DNA from: Agromyces mangrovi
GTDB taxonomy: Bacteria; Actinomycetota; Actinomycetes; Actinomycetales; Microbacteriaceae
NCBI RefSeq assembly: GCF_030296695.1
Contig: NZ_AP027737.1
Span: 2,852,001-2,916,000 of the forward strand
Direction of reading: 5' to 3'
DNA length: 64,000 bases
Shown here one piece after another: positions 19,711 to 28,892 of this stretch. The position numbers and the translations under genes are program-made. Numbering within the stretch: the first letter of the stretch is position 1; each line of letters begins with the position of its first letter. The notes under the pieces are model-generated. The model saw nothing but the letters and a program-made list of their open reading frames with translations, ran no database searches and had not been told where the DNA came from.

Positions 19711-19719
19711 CGTAGGAGC

Positions 19720-21159
19720 GTGGACTGGCTCGCGCTGCTCGACGGCAGCGGCTTCGAGTTCGCCCGCCAGGTGCTGCAGCGCGGCACCGCGGCGGTCGCG
19801 CTGGTCGCATTCGTCTCGTCGTGGTCGCAGTTCCCCGCGCTCCTCGGCGAGCGGGGGCTGCTGCCCGTGCGCCGCTTCCTCGAGCTCGGCTACGCACGGC
19901 GCGCGCCGACCATCTTCCGGTGGCACTACAGCGATCGGATGCTCCGGGGCTGCTGTGCGCTCGGCGTGCTCGTGTCCGCCCTGCTGGTCGCCGGCCTCCC
20001 GCAGCTCGGGCCGCCGTGGCTGCCGATGCTCGCCTTCGGCCTGCTCTGGGTGCTGTACCTGTCGATCGTGAACGTCGGGCAGACCTTCTACGGGTTCGGC
20101 TGGGAGAGCCTGCTGCTCGAGTCGCTGTTCGTGGTCGCGTTCCTCGGCTCGGACGAGGTGGCGCCGCCGATCCTCGTGCTCGGCTTCACCTGGTGGCTCG
20201 TCTTCCGCCTCGAGTTCGGCGCCGGAATGATCAAGTGGCGCGGCGGGCGCGAGTGGCGCGACCTCACGGCACTCACGTACCACCACGAGACGCAGCCGAT
20301 GCCGAATCCGCTCAGCCGCTGGGCGCACCTGCTGCCGGCCTGGTTCCACCGGTCGGAGGTCGTGGCCAACTTCATCGCCCAGCTGGGCGTGCCGTTCCTG
20401 CTGTTCGCGCCGCAGCCCGTGGCATCCGTCGCCGCCCTCGTGATCGTCGGCACGCAGGCCTGGCTCGTGCTCACCGGTAACTTCGCGTGGCTGAACTGGC
20501 TCACCATGGTGCTCGCCTGCGCCGCGCTCGGCGACGGGTTCGTGCACGCGATCGTGCCCGCGTGGCCCGCCGAGACCGCCTACGCGCCTACCCCGGTCTG
20601 GTTCACGGCGCTCACCACGCTCGTGTTCGCCGGCCTCGTCGTGCTCAGCTGGCAGCCGCTGCGCAACCTGTTCGCGCGGCACCAGCTCATGAACGCGAGC
20701 TTCAACCGGTTCCACCTCGTGAACGCGTACGGCGCGTTCGGCACCGTCACGAAGCGCCGCGAGGAGGTGGTCGTCGAGGGCGCCGAGGTCGTGGACCCCG
20801 CGCCGGGCGACTGGGTCGCCTACGAGTTCCACGGCAAGCCCGGCGACCCGGCGCGGATGCCCCGGCAGTTCGCGCCGTACCACCTGCGCCTCGACTGGCT
20901 GATGTGGTTCCTCGCACTCGGTGCGCCCGACCACGGCTGGTTCCGCACGTTCCTCGTGCGGCTGCTCGAGGCCGATCCGGCGACGCTCCGGCTGCTGCGG
21001 GTCGACCCGTTCGACGGGCGCCGGCCGGTCGCCGTGCGGGCGCGCGTGTACCGGTACCGCTTCGCCACGCCCCCGGAGCGGCGCGCGACCGGGCTGTGGT
21101 GGATGCGGGAGGATGCCGGTGTGCTGGTCGCTCCCGTCACGCTCGGGGCGCGCCCGTGA
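19720..21159 (+). CDS. Lipase maturation factor family protein
   Basis: A 479-residue membrane protein with about eight helices and a soluble C-terminal domain. [20 protein letters not shown] and [21 protein letters not shown] are strong signatures of the LMF1/LMF2 family, which in animals helps fold secreted lipases and other disulfide proteins in the ER. In bacteria the client is unknown; the family's redox and vitamin-K-carboxylase-like topology suggests an extracytoplasmic folding role. GTG 19720 follows TAGCGT by 6 bases (possibly leaderless). The stop overlaps the start of the next gene (GTGA), so the two are coupled. Confidence 0.85.
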   Translation: MDWLALLDGSGFEFARQVLQRGTAAVALVAFVSSWSQFPALLGERGLLPVRRFLELGYARRAPTIFRWHYSDRMLRGCCALGVLVSALLVAGLPQLGPPWLPMLAFGLLWVLYLSIVNVGQTFYGFGWESLLLESLFVVAFLGSDEVAPPILVLGFTWWLVFRLEFGAGMIKWRGGREWRDLTALTYHHETQPMPNPLSRWAHLLPAWFHRSEVVANFIAQLGVPFLLFAPQPVASVAALVIVGTQAWLVLTGNFAWLNWLTMVLACAALGDGFVHAIVPAWPAETAYAPTPVWFTALTTLVFAGLVVLSWQPLRNLFARHQLMNASFNRFHLVNAYGAFGTVTKRREEVVVEGAEVVDPAPGDWVAYEFHGKPGDPARMPRQFAPYHLRLDWLMWFLALGAPDHGWFRTFLVRLLEADPATLRLLRVDPFDGRRPVAVRARVYRYRFATPPERRATGLWWMREDAGVLVAPVTLGARP

Positions 21160-22612
21160 TCGACGCGAACGTCGTCGGCGCGGGGCCCAACGGGCTCGCG
21201 GCCGCGGTGACGCTCGCCGCGGCCGGGCTGCGCGTGCGCCTCACCGAGCGCGCGGAGACGATCGGCGGGGGCTCCGCACCGAGGAGCTCACGCTGCCCGG
21301 GTTCCGGCACGACCTGTGCTCCGCCGTGCACCCGGCGGCGCTCGCCTCGCCCTTCTTCCGTGCGTTCCGTCTCACCGAACGCGTGCCGTTCGTCGTGCCC
21401 GACGCCTCCTACGCCCACCCGCTCGACGACGCGCCCGCCGGCATCGCCTGGCGCGACCTCGATCGCACGGCCGCGGAGCTGGGCGACGACGGTGCCGCGT
21501 GGCGCGCGTTCTTCGCACCCCTCGTGCGCCGCATCGACGGCGTGGGCGACTTCACCGGGTCGCAGCTCCTCCGGGTGCCGCGGCGGCCGATCGCGGCGGG
21601 GCTGATGGGGCTGCGCGTGCTCGAGCAGGGCACGGCGGTCGCCGGGGCGCGGTTCCGCGGGCCCGTCGCGCCCGCGATGCTCGCCGGGGTCGCGGCGCAC
21701 GGCATCGGCCGGCATCCGTCCCTCGCCACCGCCGGGCCGGGCGTGCTGCTCGGCGCACACGCCCACGCCGCCGGCTGGGGACTGCCCGCCGGCGGGTCGC
21801 AGGCGATCGCCGACGCGCTGGCCGCCGAGCTCGTCGCCCGCGGGGGCGAGATCGTCACCGGTCACGAGGTGCGCTCGCCCGCCGACCTCGAGCGCAGCCG
21901 CATCACGCTGCTCGACACCTCGGTCGAGCAGCTCGTCGCGATCGCCGGGCACCGCCTGCCCGCCCACTACCGGCGCGCGCTCGCCCGCTTCCGCCACGGC
22001 GACGCGGTCGCGAAGGTCGACTTCGCCCTCTCGGCGCCCGTGCCGTGGGCCGACGCACGGGTGGCCGCGGCGCCCACCGTGCACGTCGGTGGCACCGCGG
22101 CCGAGATCGCCGCGAGCGAGCACGCCGTCCTGCGCGGGCGGGTGAGCGACCGGCCCTACGTGCTCGTCGTGCAGCCGACCCTCCTCGACCCGTCGCGGGC
22201 GCCCGCCGGTCGGCACACGCTGTGGGCGTACATCCACGTGCCGCGCGGCTCGCGCGTCGACGCGACCGAGCGCGTGATGGCGCAGCTCGAGCGGTTCGCG
22301 CCGGGCTTCCGGGACACCGTGCTCGCGAGCGTCGCGACCGACGCGGCCGAGCTCGAACGCCGCAACCCGAACGACGTCGGCGGCGACATCCTGGGCGGTG
22401 CGCTCACCGTGCCGCAGCTGGTCAAGCGCCCCGTGGTCTCGCCCGTGCCGTGGCGCACGCCCGTGCGCGGGCTCTACCTGTGCTCGGCGTCGACGCCGCC
22501 CGGGCCGAGCGTGCAGGGCATGAACGGGTGGTTCGCCGCGCGACTCGCGCTGCGCGAGCACTTCGGCGTGCGGGAGGTGCCCTACGACGGCACGGTCGGC
22601 TTCGGCATCTGA
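21156..22612 (+). CDS. FAD-dependent oxidoreductase, phytoene desaturase/PYROXD2-like, frame broken near 5' end
   Basis: A 485-residue (corrected) flavoprotein. The N-terminal dinucleotide fold is [19 protein letters not shown] followed by [12 protein letters not shown]. The end contains [20 protein letters not shown], the FAD-closing motif of phytoene dehydrogenase-like oxidoreductases. The reading frame slips just after IGGG; adding one G to the run at 21267-21271 gives [17 protein letters not shown] and restores the rest. The GTG at 21156 overlaps the upstream stop. No carotenoid gene is near, so a carotenoid role is unproven; pairing with the lipase maturation factor suggests a membrane-associated redox partner. 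Confidence 0.83.
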
Positions 22613-22641
22613 GCGCCGGCGCCGCCCCGCGGCATCCGACC

Positions 22642-23976
22642 TCAGAGCCTGCCGGCGGCCTTGAGCGCGAGGTAGCGGTCGGCGAGTGCGGGCGGCAGCT
22701 CCTCGGGCGGGGCCTGCACGACGTCGCCGCCGAGCCGGCGGATCGCCGCCGCGACCCGGTCGGCGTCGCGCAGCGCGCGCTCGGCCGAACCCGCCAGGTA
22801 AGCGGCCTCGCGGTCGCCGCGGTCGCGCCGGGCCTCGGCGAGCGAGGGGTCGGTGACGGATGCGACGAGCACCGTGTGCGCCGAGGTCAGCGCCGGCAGC
22901 ACCCCGAGCATGCCGCGCGCGGCCGCGGGGGTGTCGATGCCGGTGCACAGCACCACGAGCGACCGCTGGCTCGTGACCTGCCGCACGAGCGCGGGCACGG
23001 CGCTCCAGTCGGTGTCGATGAGCTCGGCCTCGACCGGGGCGAGCGCGTCGACCATGCGCGAGAGCAGCGTCGGGCCGGTGACCGACTGCACGCGTGCGCG
23101 CACCCGCCGATCCCACGCGACGAGGTCGACCCGGTCGCCGGCGCGGCTCGCGAGCGCCGCGAGCAGCAGGCTCGACTCGATCGACGTGTCGAGCCGTGGC
23201 TCGTCGCCCACGCGCGCCGCGGCGGTGCGGCCCGTGTCGACGACGACCACGACGCGCCGGTCGCGCTCGGGCCGCCACGTCCGCACCATGAGGCGCTGCC
23301 CGCCGCCGGTCATCGCCGCGTCGCGCCGGGCGGTCGCCCGCCAGTCGATCGAGCGCACGTCGTCGCCGCGCACGTACTCGCGCAGCGAGTCGAACTCCGT
23401 GCCGGCGCCGCGCACCATGACCGGCGTGTTGCCCTCGAGCTCGCGCAGCCGCGCGACCCGCGACGCGAGATGACGACGCGAGCGGAACGGCGGCAGCACG
23501 CGCAGCCGGCCCTCGTGGTGCAGCGTCGCCTGCCGCGCCCACAGCCCGAGCGGCCCCCACGAGCGCACCGTGACCGACCGGGCCCGGCGCTCGCCGCGGC
23601 GCGTCGGCACGAACGCGAGCGGCACGGAGCGGCGCTCGCCGGCGGGCACGACGAGGCGCGCCCGGTTGTCGCCCGCGAGCCCGGCCGACGGCTCCCAGCC
23701 GTCGCGCACGATCCCGCGGATGCGCCGGGCACCCACGTTGGTCACGAGCAGCCGGCCGGTCGCCGGCTCGCCCAGCCGCACCCGGGCGGGCACCTCGCGC
23801 GCGAGCGACACCTGTCGCGGGCTCCCGGCGAGCAGGAGGTCGACGATGCCTGCGGTCAGCGCGAGCGCCAGCCAGCCCGCGAACACCGCCCAGGCCGTGC
23901 CGGGCGTCCCGCCGAGCAGCACGAGCGGCACGACGCCCGCGGCGACGAGGAGTGCGAAGCGACCAGACCAGGCCAT
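22642..23976 (-). CDS. DUF58 domain protein
   Basis: A 444-residue protein with two N-terminal helices (about residues 5-50), a beta-rich middle, and the DUF58 signature GTEFDSLREYVRGDDVRSIDW before a von Willebrand A-like domain (VVVVVDTGRTAA). DUF58 proteins work with MoxR AAA+ ATPases, probably in assembly or maturation of envelope complexes. The ATG at 23976 starts 2 bases before the end of the upstream moxR reading frame (stop at 23978-23980), so they form one operon with DUF4350 and DUF4129. Equivalent to Rv3693. Confidence 0.92.
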   Translation of the reverse strand: MAWSGRFALLVAAGVVPLVLLGGTPGTAWAVFAGWLALALTAGIVDLLLAGSPRQVSLAREVPARVRLGEPATGRLLVTNVGARRIRGIVRDGWEPSAGLAGDNRARLVVPAGERRSVPLAFVPTRRGERRARSVTVRSWGPLGLWARQATLHHEGRLRVLPPFRSRRHLASRVARLRELEGNTPVMVRGAGTEFDSLREYVRGDDVRSIDWRATARRDAAMTGGGQRLMVRTWRPERDRRVVVVVDTGRTAAARVGDEPRLDTSIESSLLLAALASRAGDRVDLVAWDRRVRARVQSVTGPTLLSRMVDALAPVEAELIDTDWSAVPALVRQVTSQRSLVVLCTGIDTPAAARGMLGVLPALTSAHTVLVASVTDPSLAEARRDRGDREAAYLAGSAERALRDADRVAAAIRRLGGDVVQAPPEELPPALADRYLALKAAGRL

Positions 23977-23977
23977 G

Positions 23978-24994
23978 TCAGAGCGGCACCCGCACCTGCT
24001 GCACGACCGAGCCGAGGATGGCGTCGACGTCGACACCCTCGAGCTCGGCCTCGGGGCGCAGCACCACGCGGTGGCGCCAGGTCGACGGCAGCATGGCCTG
24101 CACGTGGTCGGGCGTGACCGCCGCGTCGCCGCGCAGCCAGGCCCACGCCTTCGACGCGGCCAGCAGCGCCGTCGCGCCGCGCGGGCTCGCCCCGAGCGCC
24201 ACCGACGGGCTGCGGCGCGTCGCCTGCGCGAGGTCGACGACGTAGCCGAGCACCTCGTCGGTCACGCTGACGCGCGCCGCGGCGGCGCGCGCGGCCGCGA
24301 GCGCACCGGCGTCGAGTACGGGGCGCACGCCCGCCGCGTCGAGGTCGCGCGGGTCGAAGCCGTCGGCGTGCCGGCGCAGCACCTCCACCTCGGTCTCGCG
24401 CGGCGGCAGGTCGAGCACGAGCTTCAGCAGGAACCGGTCGAGCTGCGCCTCGGGCAGCGCGTAGGTGCCCTCGTACTCGACCGGGTTCTGCGTCGCGGCG
24501 ACCAGGAACGGGTCGGGCAGCGGCCGGGTCGTGCCGTCGGTCGAGACCTGGCGCTCCTCCATCGCCTCGAGCAGCGCCGACTGCGTCTTCGGCGGCGTGC
24601 GGTTGATCTCGTCGGCGAGCAGGATGTTCGTGAACACGGGCCCCTCGCGGAACTCGAACGCCGCGTCGCGCGGGTCGTACACGACCGAGCCGGTCACGTC
24701 GCCGGGCATGAGGTCGGGCGTGAACTGGATGCGCCGGGTGTCGAGGTCGAGCGCGCGGCTGAGCGACCGCACGAGCAGCGTCTTCGCGACGCCGGGCACG
24801 CCCTCGAGCAGCACGTGGCCGCGCGCGAGCAGGGCGATGATGAGCCCGGTGACGGCGCCGTCCTGTCCGACGACGGCCCGGCCGACCTCCGTGCGCACGC
24901 GGGCGAGCCGCTCGCGCAGCTCGGCGTCCGTCGGCGCATGGGCGGTCGGGTCGGTCGGAGCGGCGGGTGCGGCCGCGGCGGTGGGATCGGTCAT
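23978..24994 (-). CDS. MoxR family AAA+ ATPase
   Basis: A 338-residue ATPase. Walker A is GVPGVAKT and Walker B LLADEINR; the MoxR-type sensor segment ATQNPVEYEGTYALPEAQLDRF follows. An Ala/Pro-rich N-terminal tail precedes the core. MoxR proteins act as chaperone-like partners of vWA proteins such as the adjacent DUF58 product. ATG 24994 has an AGGTGA ribosome site and lies 2 bases after the stop of DUF4350. Equivalent to Rv3692 (moxR2) by context. Confidence 0.95.
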   Translation of the reverse strand: MTDPTAAAAPAAPTDPTAHAPTDAELRERLARVRTEVGRAVVGQDGAVTGLIIALLARGHVLLEGVPGVAKTLLVRSLSRALDLDTRRIQFTPDLMPGDVTGSVVYDPRDAAFEFREGPVFTNILLADEINRTPPKTQSALLEAMEERQVSTDGTTRPLPDPFLVAATQNPVEYEGTYALPEAQLDRFLLKLVLDLPPRETEVEVLRRHADGFDPRDLDAAGVRPVLDAGALAAARAAAARVSVTDEVLGYVVDLAQATRRSPSVALGASPRGATALLAASKAWAWLRGDAAVTPDHVQAMLPSTWRHRVVLRPEAELEGVDVDAILGSVVQQVRVPL

Positions 24995-24996
24995 GG

Positions 24997-26228
24997 TCAC
25001 CTGTTCCTGGTTCGGTCGGTCGGGTCGGCGGATGCCCCGGGGGCGCGCACGGCGTCGGCGAGGCGCTGCTCGAGGGCGTCCAGCTCTCGTGCGCGCCGGA
25101 CGAACTCGCCGTCGTCGGCGGGCGGGTCGCCGATGAGCAGCGCCCGCACGGCGGCGGGGTCCGCGCCGAGCAGCGCGGCGGCGGCGTCGGCGATGTCGCT
25201 CGCGGGCGCGTGGCCCGGCAGGCCGACGAGCGCGGCGATGCGCCCGAGCGCGCCGATGCGCATCGCGTCGAGCGCACGGCCGCGGGCGTCGCTGCGCGCG
25301 TAGAGGCGGCCGCGGCCCTCGGTCGTCTCGCGGGCGCGCACCACCACCGGCAGCCGCTCCACGACGAGCGGCCCGAAGCGCCGTCCGCGCCAGACGGCGG
25401 CCGCCACGGTCGTGACGACGAGCAGCAGCAGCACGGGGAGACCCACGGCGGCGTGAGCTCGCCGATCGTGGGGCCGGCGTCCGACGCGTCGGCGGCGCCC
25501 GGCTGGTACCAGACGAGCCGCTCGGCCGAGCCGAGCACGCCCAGCGCGAGCGCCGCGTTGCCCGCCTCCGCGACCGTGTCGTTCGCGAACACCTCGGTGC
25601 CGGCGACGACGACGACCTCGGGGCCGCCGTCGGCCGGGCCGAACGCGAGGCGGACGGCGCCGCTCTCGTCGGGGAAGCAGCCGCGCCAGCCGGACGCACG
25701 GGCGTCGTCGTCGACCGTCAGCACGTCTCCGACCCCGCCCAGCGCACCCGCGCGCTCCGCCGCGGGCACGTCGCACGCGGCGGCATCCGTCGGGCCGGCG
25801 GCGAGTCCGCCGAACCGCACGCCGGGCGCCAACGCCTCGAGCGCGGCGAACGTGGGCGCCACGACGACGATGCGTCGCGCGGCGGCGGTCAGCTCGTCGA
25901 CCTGGTCGCTCCCGAGCAGCCCGAGGTCGTCGACGAGCAGCACCGTCGCGCCGTCCGCGCGGGCCGCGGCCGCGTCGAGCGAGTCGACGGGCACCACCTG
26001 CACGCCCTGCGCCGAGAGCACGTTCGCGACGGCGGCGCCGCCCGCGGGTGCGGCGTTGTCGGCGCCCAGCGGGCGCCCGCCGCCCGTGCCCGCGCCCTGC
26101 AGCACGGCCACGCCGACCGACACCACGAGCACGATCGCCGCGACCACGATCCAGCCGCGCCGGTCGACGAGCGCGCGCCGCAGGGTCGGGGTCTCGGCCG
26201 GGGCGACCCCGGCGACCGGCGCGCTCAC
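24997..26228 (-). CDS. DUF4350 domain protein, frame broken
   Basis: A 410-residue (corrected) protein with an N-terminal helix (WIVVAAIVLVVSVGVAVL), an extracytoplasmic DUF4350 domain (ATVLLVDDLGLLGSDQVDEL; VVAGTEVFANDTVAEAGNA) and a second helix followed by a cytoplasmic tail. The frame is lost between TPPW and the second helix; adding one G to the plus-strand run at 25435-25438 gives WVSPVLLLLVVTTVAAAVW. GTG 26228 overlaps the DUF4129 stop. It is one of the fixed members of the MoxR/DUF58 operon (Rv3691-like); it may sense or hold an envelope ligand, but no activity is known. Confidence 0.85.
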
Positions 26229-26865
26229 GAGCTCGCCTCCGCGAGGCCCGCGGGGGTGCGGCGCACGAGCTCCGCGTCGAGGTCGTGCACCGCGGCGTAG
26301 TCGGCCGGGTCGGCGTGCCCGCCGCCGTAGCGCACGCGCTCGAACGCGTCGGCCGCGGCGACGAGGCGTTCGGCGAGCCCGGGGAAGGCCGGCGCCGCGC
26401 CGTCGGCGACGCGATGCGCGGTCGTGCCGGGCAGGAGCGTCAGCACGGTGCGCTCGTCGAGCCCGCGGGCGAGGCCACGGAACGCCTCGACCACCGCGGT
26501 GTCCCAGTCGCCGCGACCGGCGGCATCGGCTGCGGCGCGCCGCAGCCGGGAGGCCGATCGCCGATCGTCGGCGCCCAGCACGCCCGAACCGCCGTCGATG
26601 GCGCGGCGCCGCAGCCGGGGCATCCCGTAGACGAGGAGCAGCGCGACCACGACGCCGGCGACGATCACGGCTCCGACGAGCAGCAGGGTCGGCGCAGGCA
26701 GGCCGGCCCCGCCCGAGAAGAGGTCGGCGAGCCACTCGCGCACCGCGTCGGCCGCGCGGTCGAACGCCGTCGGGCTGGCCGCCGCGTACTCGGGGAGCGC
26801 AGCTCCTCCTCGAGCAGTCGTCGCGCCTCGTCGGCGTCGGGGTCGAGCGGCACGTCTCGGCGCAT
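26225..26865 (-). CDS. DUF4129 domain protein, frame broken near 5' end
   Basis: A 213-residue (corrected) membrane protein with one strong helix (LLLVGAVIVAGVVVALLLVY) and a C-terminal DUF4129 domain (VEAFRGLARGLDERTVLTLLPG ... ADAFERVRYGG). The likely start is ATG 26865 (MRRDVPLDPDADEARRLLEEEL), in a different frame from the rest. Adding one G to the run at 26792-26795 joins them as LRSPEYAAASPTAFDRAADAV. Without repair only a shortened reading from 26743 remains. DUF4129 is often linked to transglutaminase-like envelope proteins. The gene overlaps DUF4350 by four bases and follows the GDPD-membrane-like gene by 5. Confidence 0.83.
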
Positions 26866-26870
26866 GCGGG

Positions 26871-28040
26871 TCAGGCGGCGAACGGGTCGGCGACGTCGCG
26901 ACCGGCGTGACGCTGCTCCACGACGCGCTGGAGCTCGAGGTCGAGGCCCTCCCGCCGCATCCGCAGGTCGAGGTACAGCAGCGCGACCACCGCCGACTGG
27001 GCGACCGCCGCGACGGCGCCCACCACGAGCGACAGCCCGATCGCGACCACGTACGTGACGATCAGCACAGTGAGGCCCGCGCCCGTGCCCGTGGGGTCCA
27101 CCAGCACCGACGCGATGCCGCCGACGAAGCTCACGGGCTGCACGACCACCTGGGCGGCGACGTTCACGATGACCGCGACGAGCACCTCGACGCCGAAGAC
27201 GCGCCAGAAATGCCCGTCGGTGAGGCGCCACGAGCGGGCCATGGCGCTGCCGAGCCCGCGTCCCTCGAGCACGATCGCGCTCGGGGTGAGCGACAGCTTC
27301 GTGTACAGCCACGCCGCGAGCACCGCGGCGCCGAGGCCCACGAGCACCGCGATCGCGACGCCCGCGAACACCAGCACGGGCTCGATCAGCGCGAACGCGA
27401 GCACGATGCCGACGAGCACCACGACGACGACGGTCGCGGCCGCCGCCAGCAGCAGCACCCAGCCGATCAGCGGCCAGATGCGCTTCGCCGCGCGGCGCCA
27501 CACCATGCCGAAGCCCGCCTTGTCGCCGAGCGCGCCCGCGGCGACGTCGACGACCATGATGCCCTGGAGGAACGCGGAGCCGACCACCGAGACCGCGATG
27601 GGCACGAGCATCAACAGCAGCAGCGCCGCGACGCCGCCGCTCGCGATCGCGTCCACGTCGCCGGCCGAAGCCCGCTCCAGGCGGTCGGCGAAGCCGAACG
27701 CGAACGGCAGCAGGATCGCCGCGGTGCCCACGGTGACGACGACCTGCACGAGCAGGCCGCTGCCGAAGGTCGGGCCGGGGTTGCGCCGGATGGTCTGGAA
27801 CGGGGCGCCGAGGAGCGTGGCGAATCCGAGCGGTCGCAGCGGCACCAGCCCCGGCTTCGGCGGCGGCGTCCAGCCCTGGTCGGGTGCAGCGGGTCCGGGG
27901 GCGGGAGGCGGCGGTGCGCCCGCGCCCGCCTGCGGTGCGGGCCCGTATCCGGCGGGTGCCGGCGGCCCGTACCCGGGCTGTGCGCCCGCGCCGGACGACC
28001 CTCCGGGGCCGGTCGGCGGATGCCACGTCTGATCGGTCAC
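26871..28040 (-). CDS. Multi-pass membrane protein with glycerophosphodiester phosphodiesterase-type membrane domain
   Basis: A 389-residue protein. The first about 80 residues are Gly/Pro/Ala/Tyr-rich and disordered; then come six or more helices. The ends PFQTIRRNPGPTFG and ALLYLDLRMRREGLDLEL are typical of the GDPD membrane domain (PF10110-type) family, which lacks the catalytic GDPD part here. GTG 28040 has GAGGAGG upstream. It is the first gene of the DUF4129-DUF4350-MoxR-DUF58 operon, equivalent to Rv3689. It probably forms part of the same envelope complex. No enzymatic motif was found. Confidence 0.8.
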   Translation of the reverse strand: MTDQTWHPPTGPGGSSGAGAQPGYGPPAPAGYGPAPQAGAGAPPPPAPGPAAPDQGWTPPPKPGLVPLRPLGFATLLGAPFQTIRRNPGPTFGSGLLVQVVVTVGTAAILLPFAFGFADRLERASAGDVDAIASGGVAALLLLMLVPIAVSVVGSAFLQGIMVVDVAAGALGDKAGFGMVWRRAAKRIWPLIGWVLLLAAAATVVVVVLVGIVLAFALIEPVLVFAGVAIAVLVGLGAAVLAAWLYTKLSLTPSAIVLEGRGLGSAMARSWRLTDGHFWRVFGVEVLVAVIVNVAAQVVVQPVSFVGGIASVLVDPTGTGAGLTVLIVTYVVAIGLSLVVGAVAAVAQSAVVALLYLDLRMRREGLDLELQRVVEQRHAGRDVADPFAA

Positions 28041-28204
28041 CGGTGCCTCCTCACGCGTGCACCCATCGTGCCATGCCGGCACGTGCCCGGGCACGTCGTC
28101 GACGCTCCGACCGCGCCGCGAGATACCGCTCTCCTGCGGCTCGACTACGCTGGGAGGGGCGTCCGCACCTGCTGCGGGCGCGCGGACGGACGGAACGGGA
28201 ACGG
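28041..28204. promoter_or_regulatory. Divergent mtrA promoter region with 16-base palindrome
   Basis: ACGTGCCCGGGCACGT at 28081-28096 is a perfect 16-base palindrome midway between the divergent genes. TACGCT at 28146-28151 is a likely -10 box for mtrA, giving a leader of about 45 bases. The rest holds no gene. Confidence 0.55.
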
Positions 28205-28885
28205 ATGAACGCACGCGTACTCGTGGTCGACGACGACCAGGCACTCGCCGAGATGATCGGCATCGTGTTGCGCACGGAGGGATTCGAGCCGTTCTTCTGC
28301 GCCGACGGCACCACGGCGCTCGACGAGTTCCGCGCGGCCAAGCCCGACCTGGTGCTGCTCGACCTGATGCTGCCGGGCGTCGACGGCATCGAGGTGTGCT
28401 CGCGCATCCGTGCCGAGTCGGGCACGCCCATCATCATGCTCACCGCGAAGTCCGACACCGCTGACGTCGTCAAGGGCCTCGAGTCGGGGGCCGACGACTA
28501 CATGGTCAAGCCCTTCAACCCGAAGGAGCTCATCGCGCGCATCCGCACCCGGCTCCGGCCGGCCGGCGACGGCGAGTCCGACCTGCTGCGCGTGGGCGAC
28601 CTGACCGTCGACGCCGCCGCGCACGAGGTGCGGCGCGGCGACGAGCTCATCGCGCTCACGCCGCTCGAGTTCGACCTGCTGCTCACGCTCGCCTCGAAGC
28701 CGCAGCAGGTGTTCACGCGCGAAATGCTGCTCGAGCAGGTCTGGGGCTACCACTACAAGGCCGACACGCGTCTCGTGAACGTGCACGTGCAGCGGCTCCG
28801 GGCGAAGGTCGAGTTCGACCCCGACAACCCCAGCATCGTCATGACCGTGCGCGGGGTGGGGTACCGGGCCGGGGCCACCGTCTAG
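28205..28885 (+). CDS. mtrA: Response regulator MtrA
   Basis: A 226-residue OmpR/PhoB-class regulator. The receiver domain has acidic Asp9-Asp11 and phosphorylation site Asp53 in LLDLMLPG; TAKSD and GADDYMVKPF follow. The C-terminal winged helix has TPLEFDLLLTLASKPQQVFTRE and RLRAKVE. MtrA controls cell-wall hydrolases, division and osmotic responses in actinobacteria and is activated by MtrB, encoded next. The ATG at 28205 was chosen from the conserved MNARVLVVDDD start. The order mtrA-mtrB-lpqB is diagnostic. Confidence 0.97.
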   Translation: MNARVLVVDDDQALAEMIGIVLRTEGFEPFFCADGTTALDEFRAAKPDLVLLDLMLPGVDGIEVCSRIRAESGTPIIMLTAKSDTADVVKGLESGADDYMVKPFNPKELIARIRTRLRPAGDGESDLLRVGDLTVDAAAHEVRRGDELIALTPLEFDLLLTLASKPQQVFTREMLLEQVWGYHYKADTRLVNVHVQRLRAKVEFDPDNPSIVMTVRGVGYRAGATV

Positions 28886-28892
28886 GGCACCC

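Noticed and set aside
21156-22612. Carotenoid desaturase (crtI)
   Set aside because: Only the general flavoprotein fold matches and no other carotenoid gene is present.
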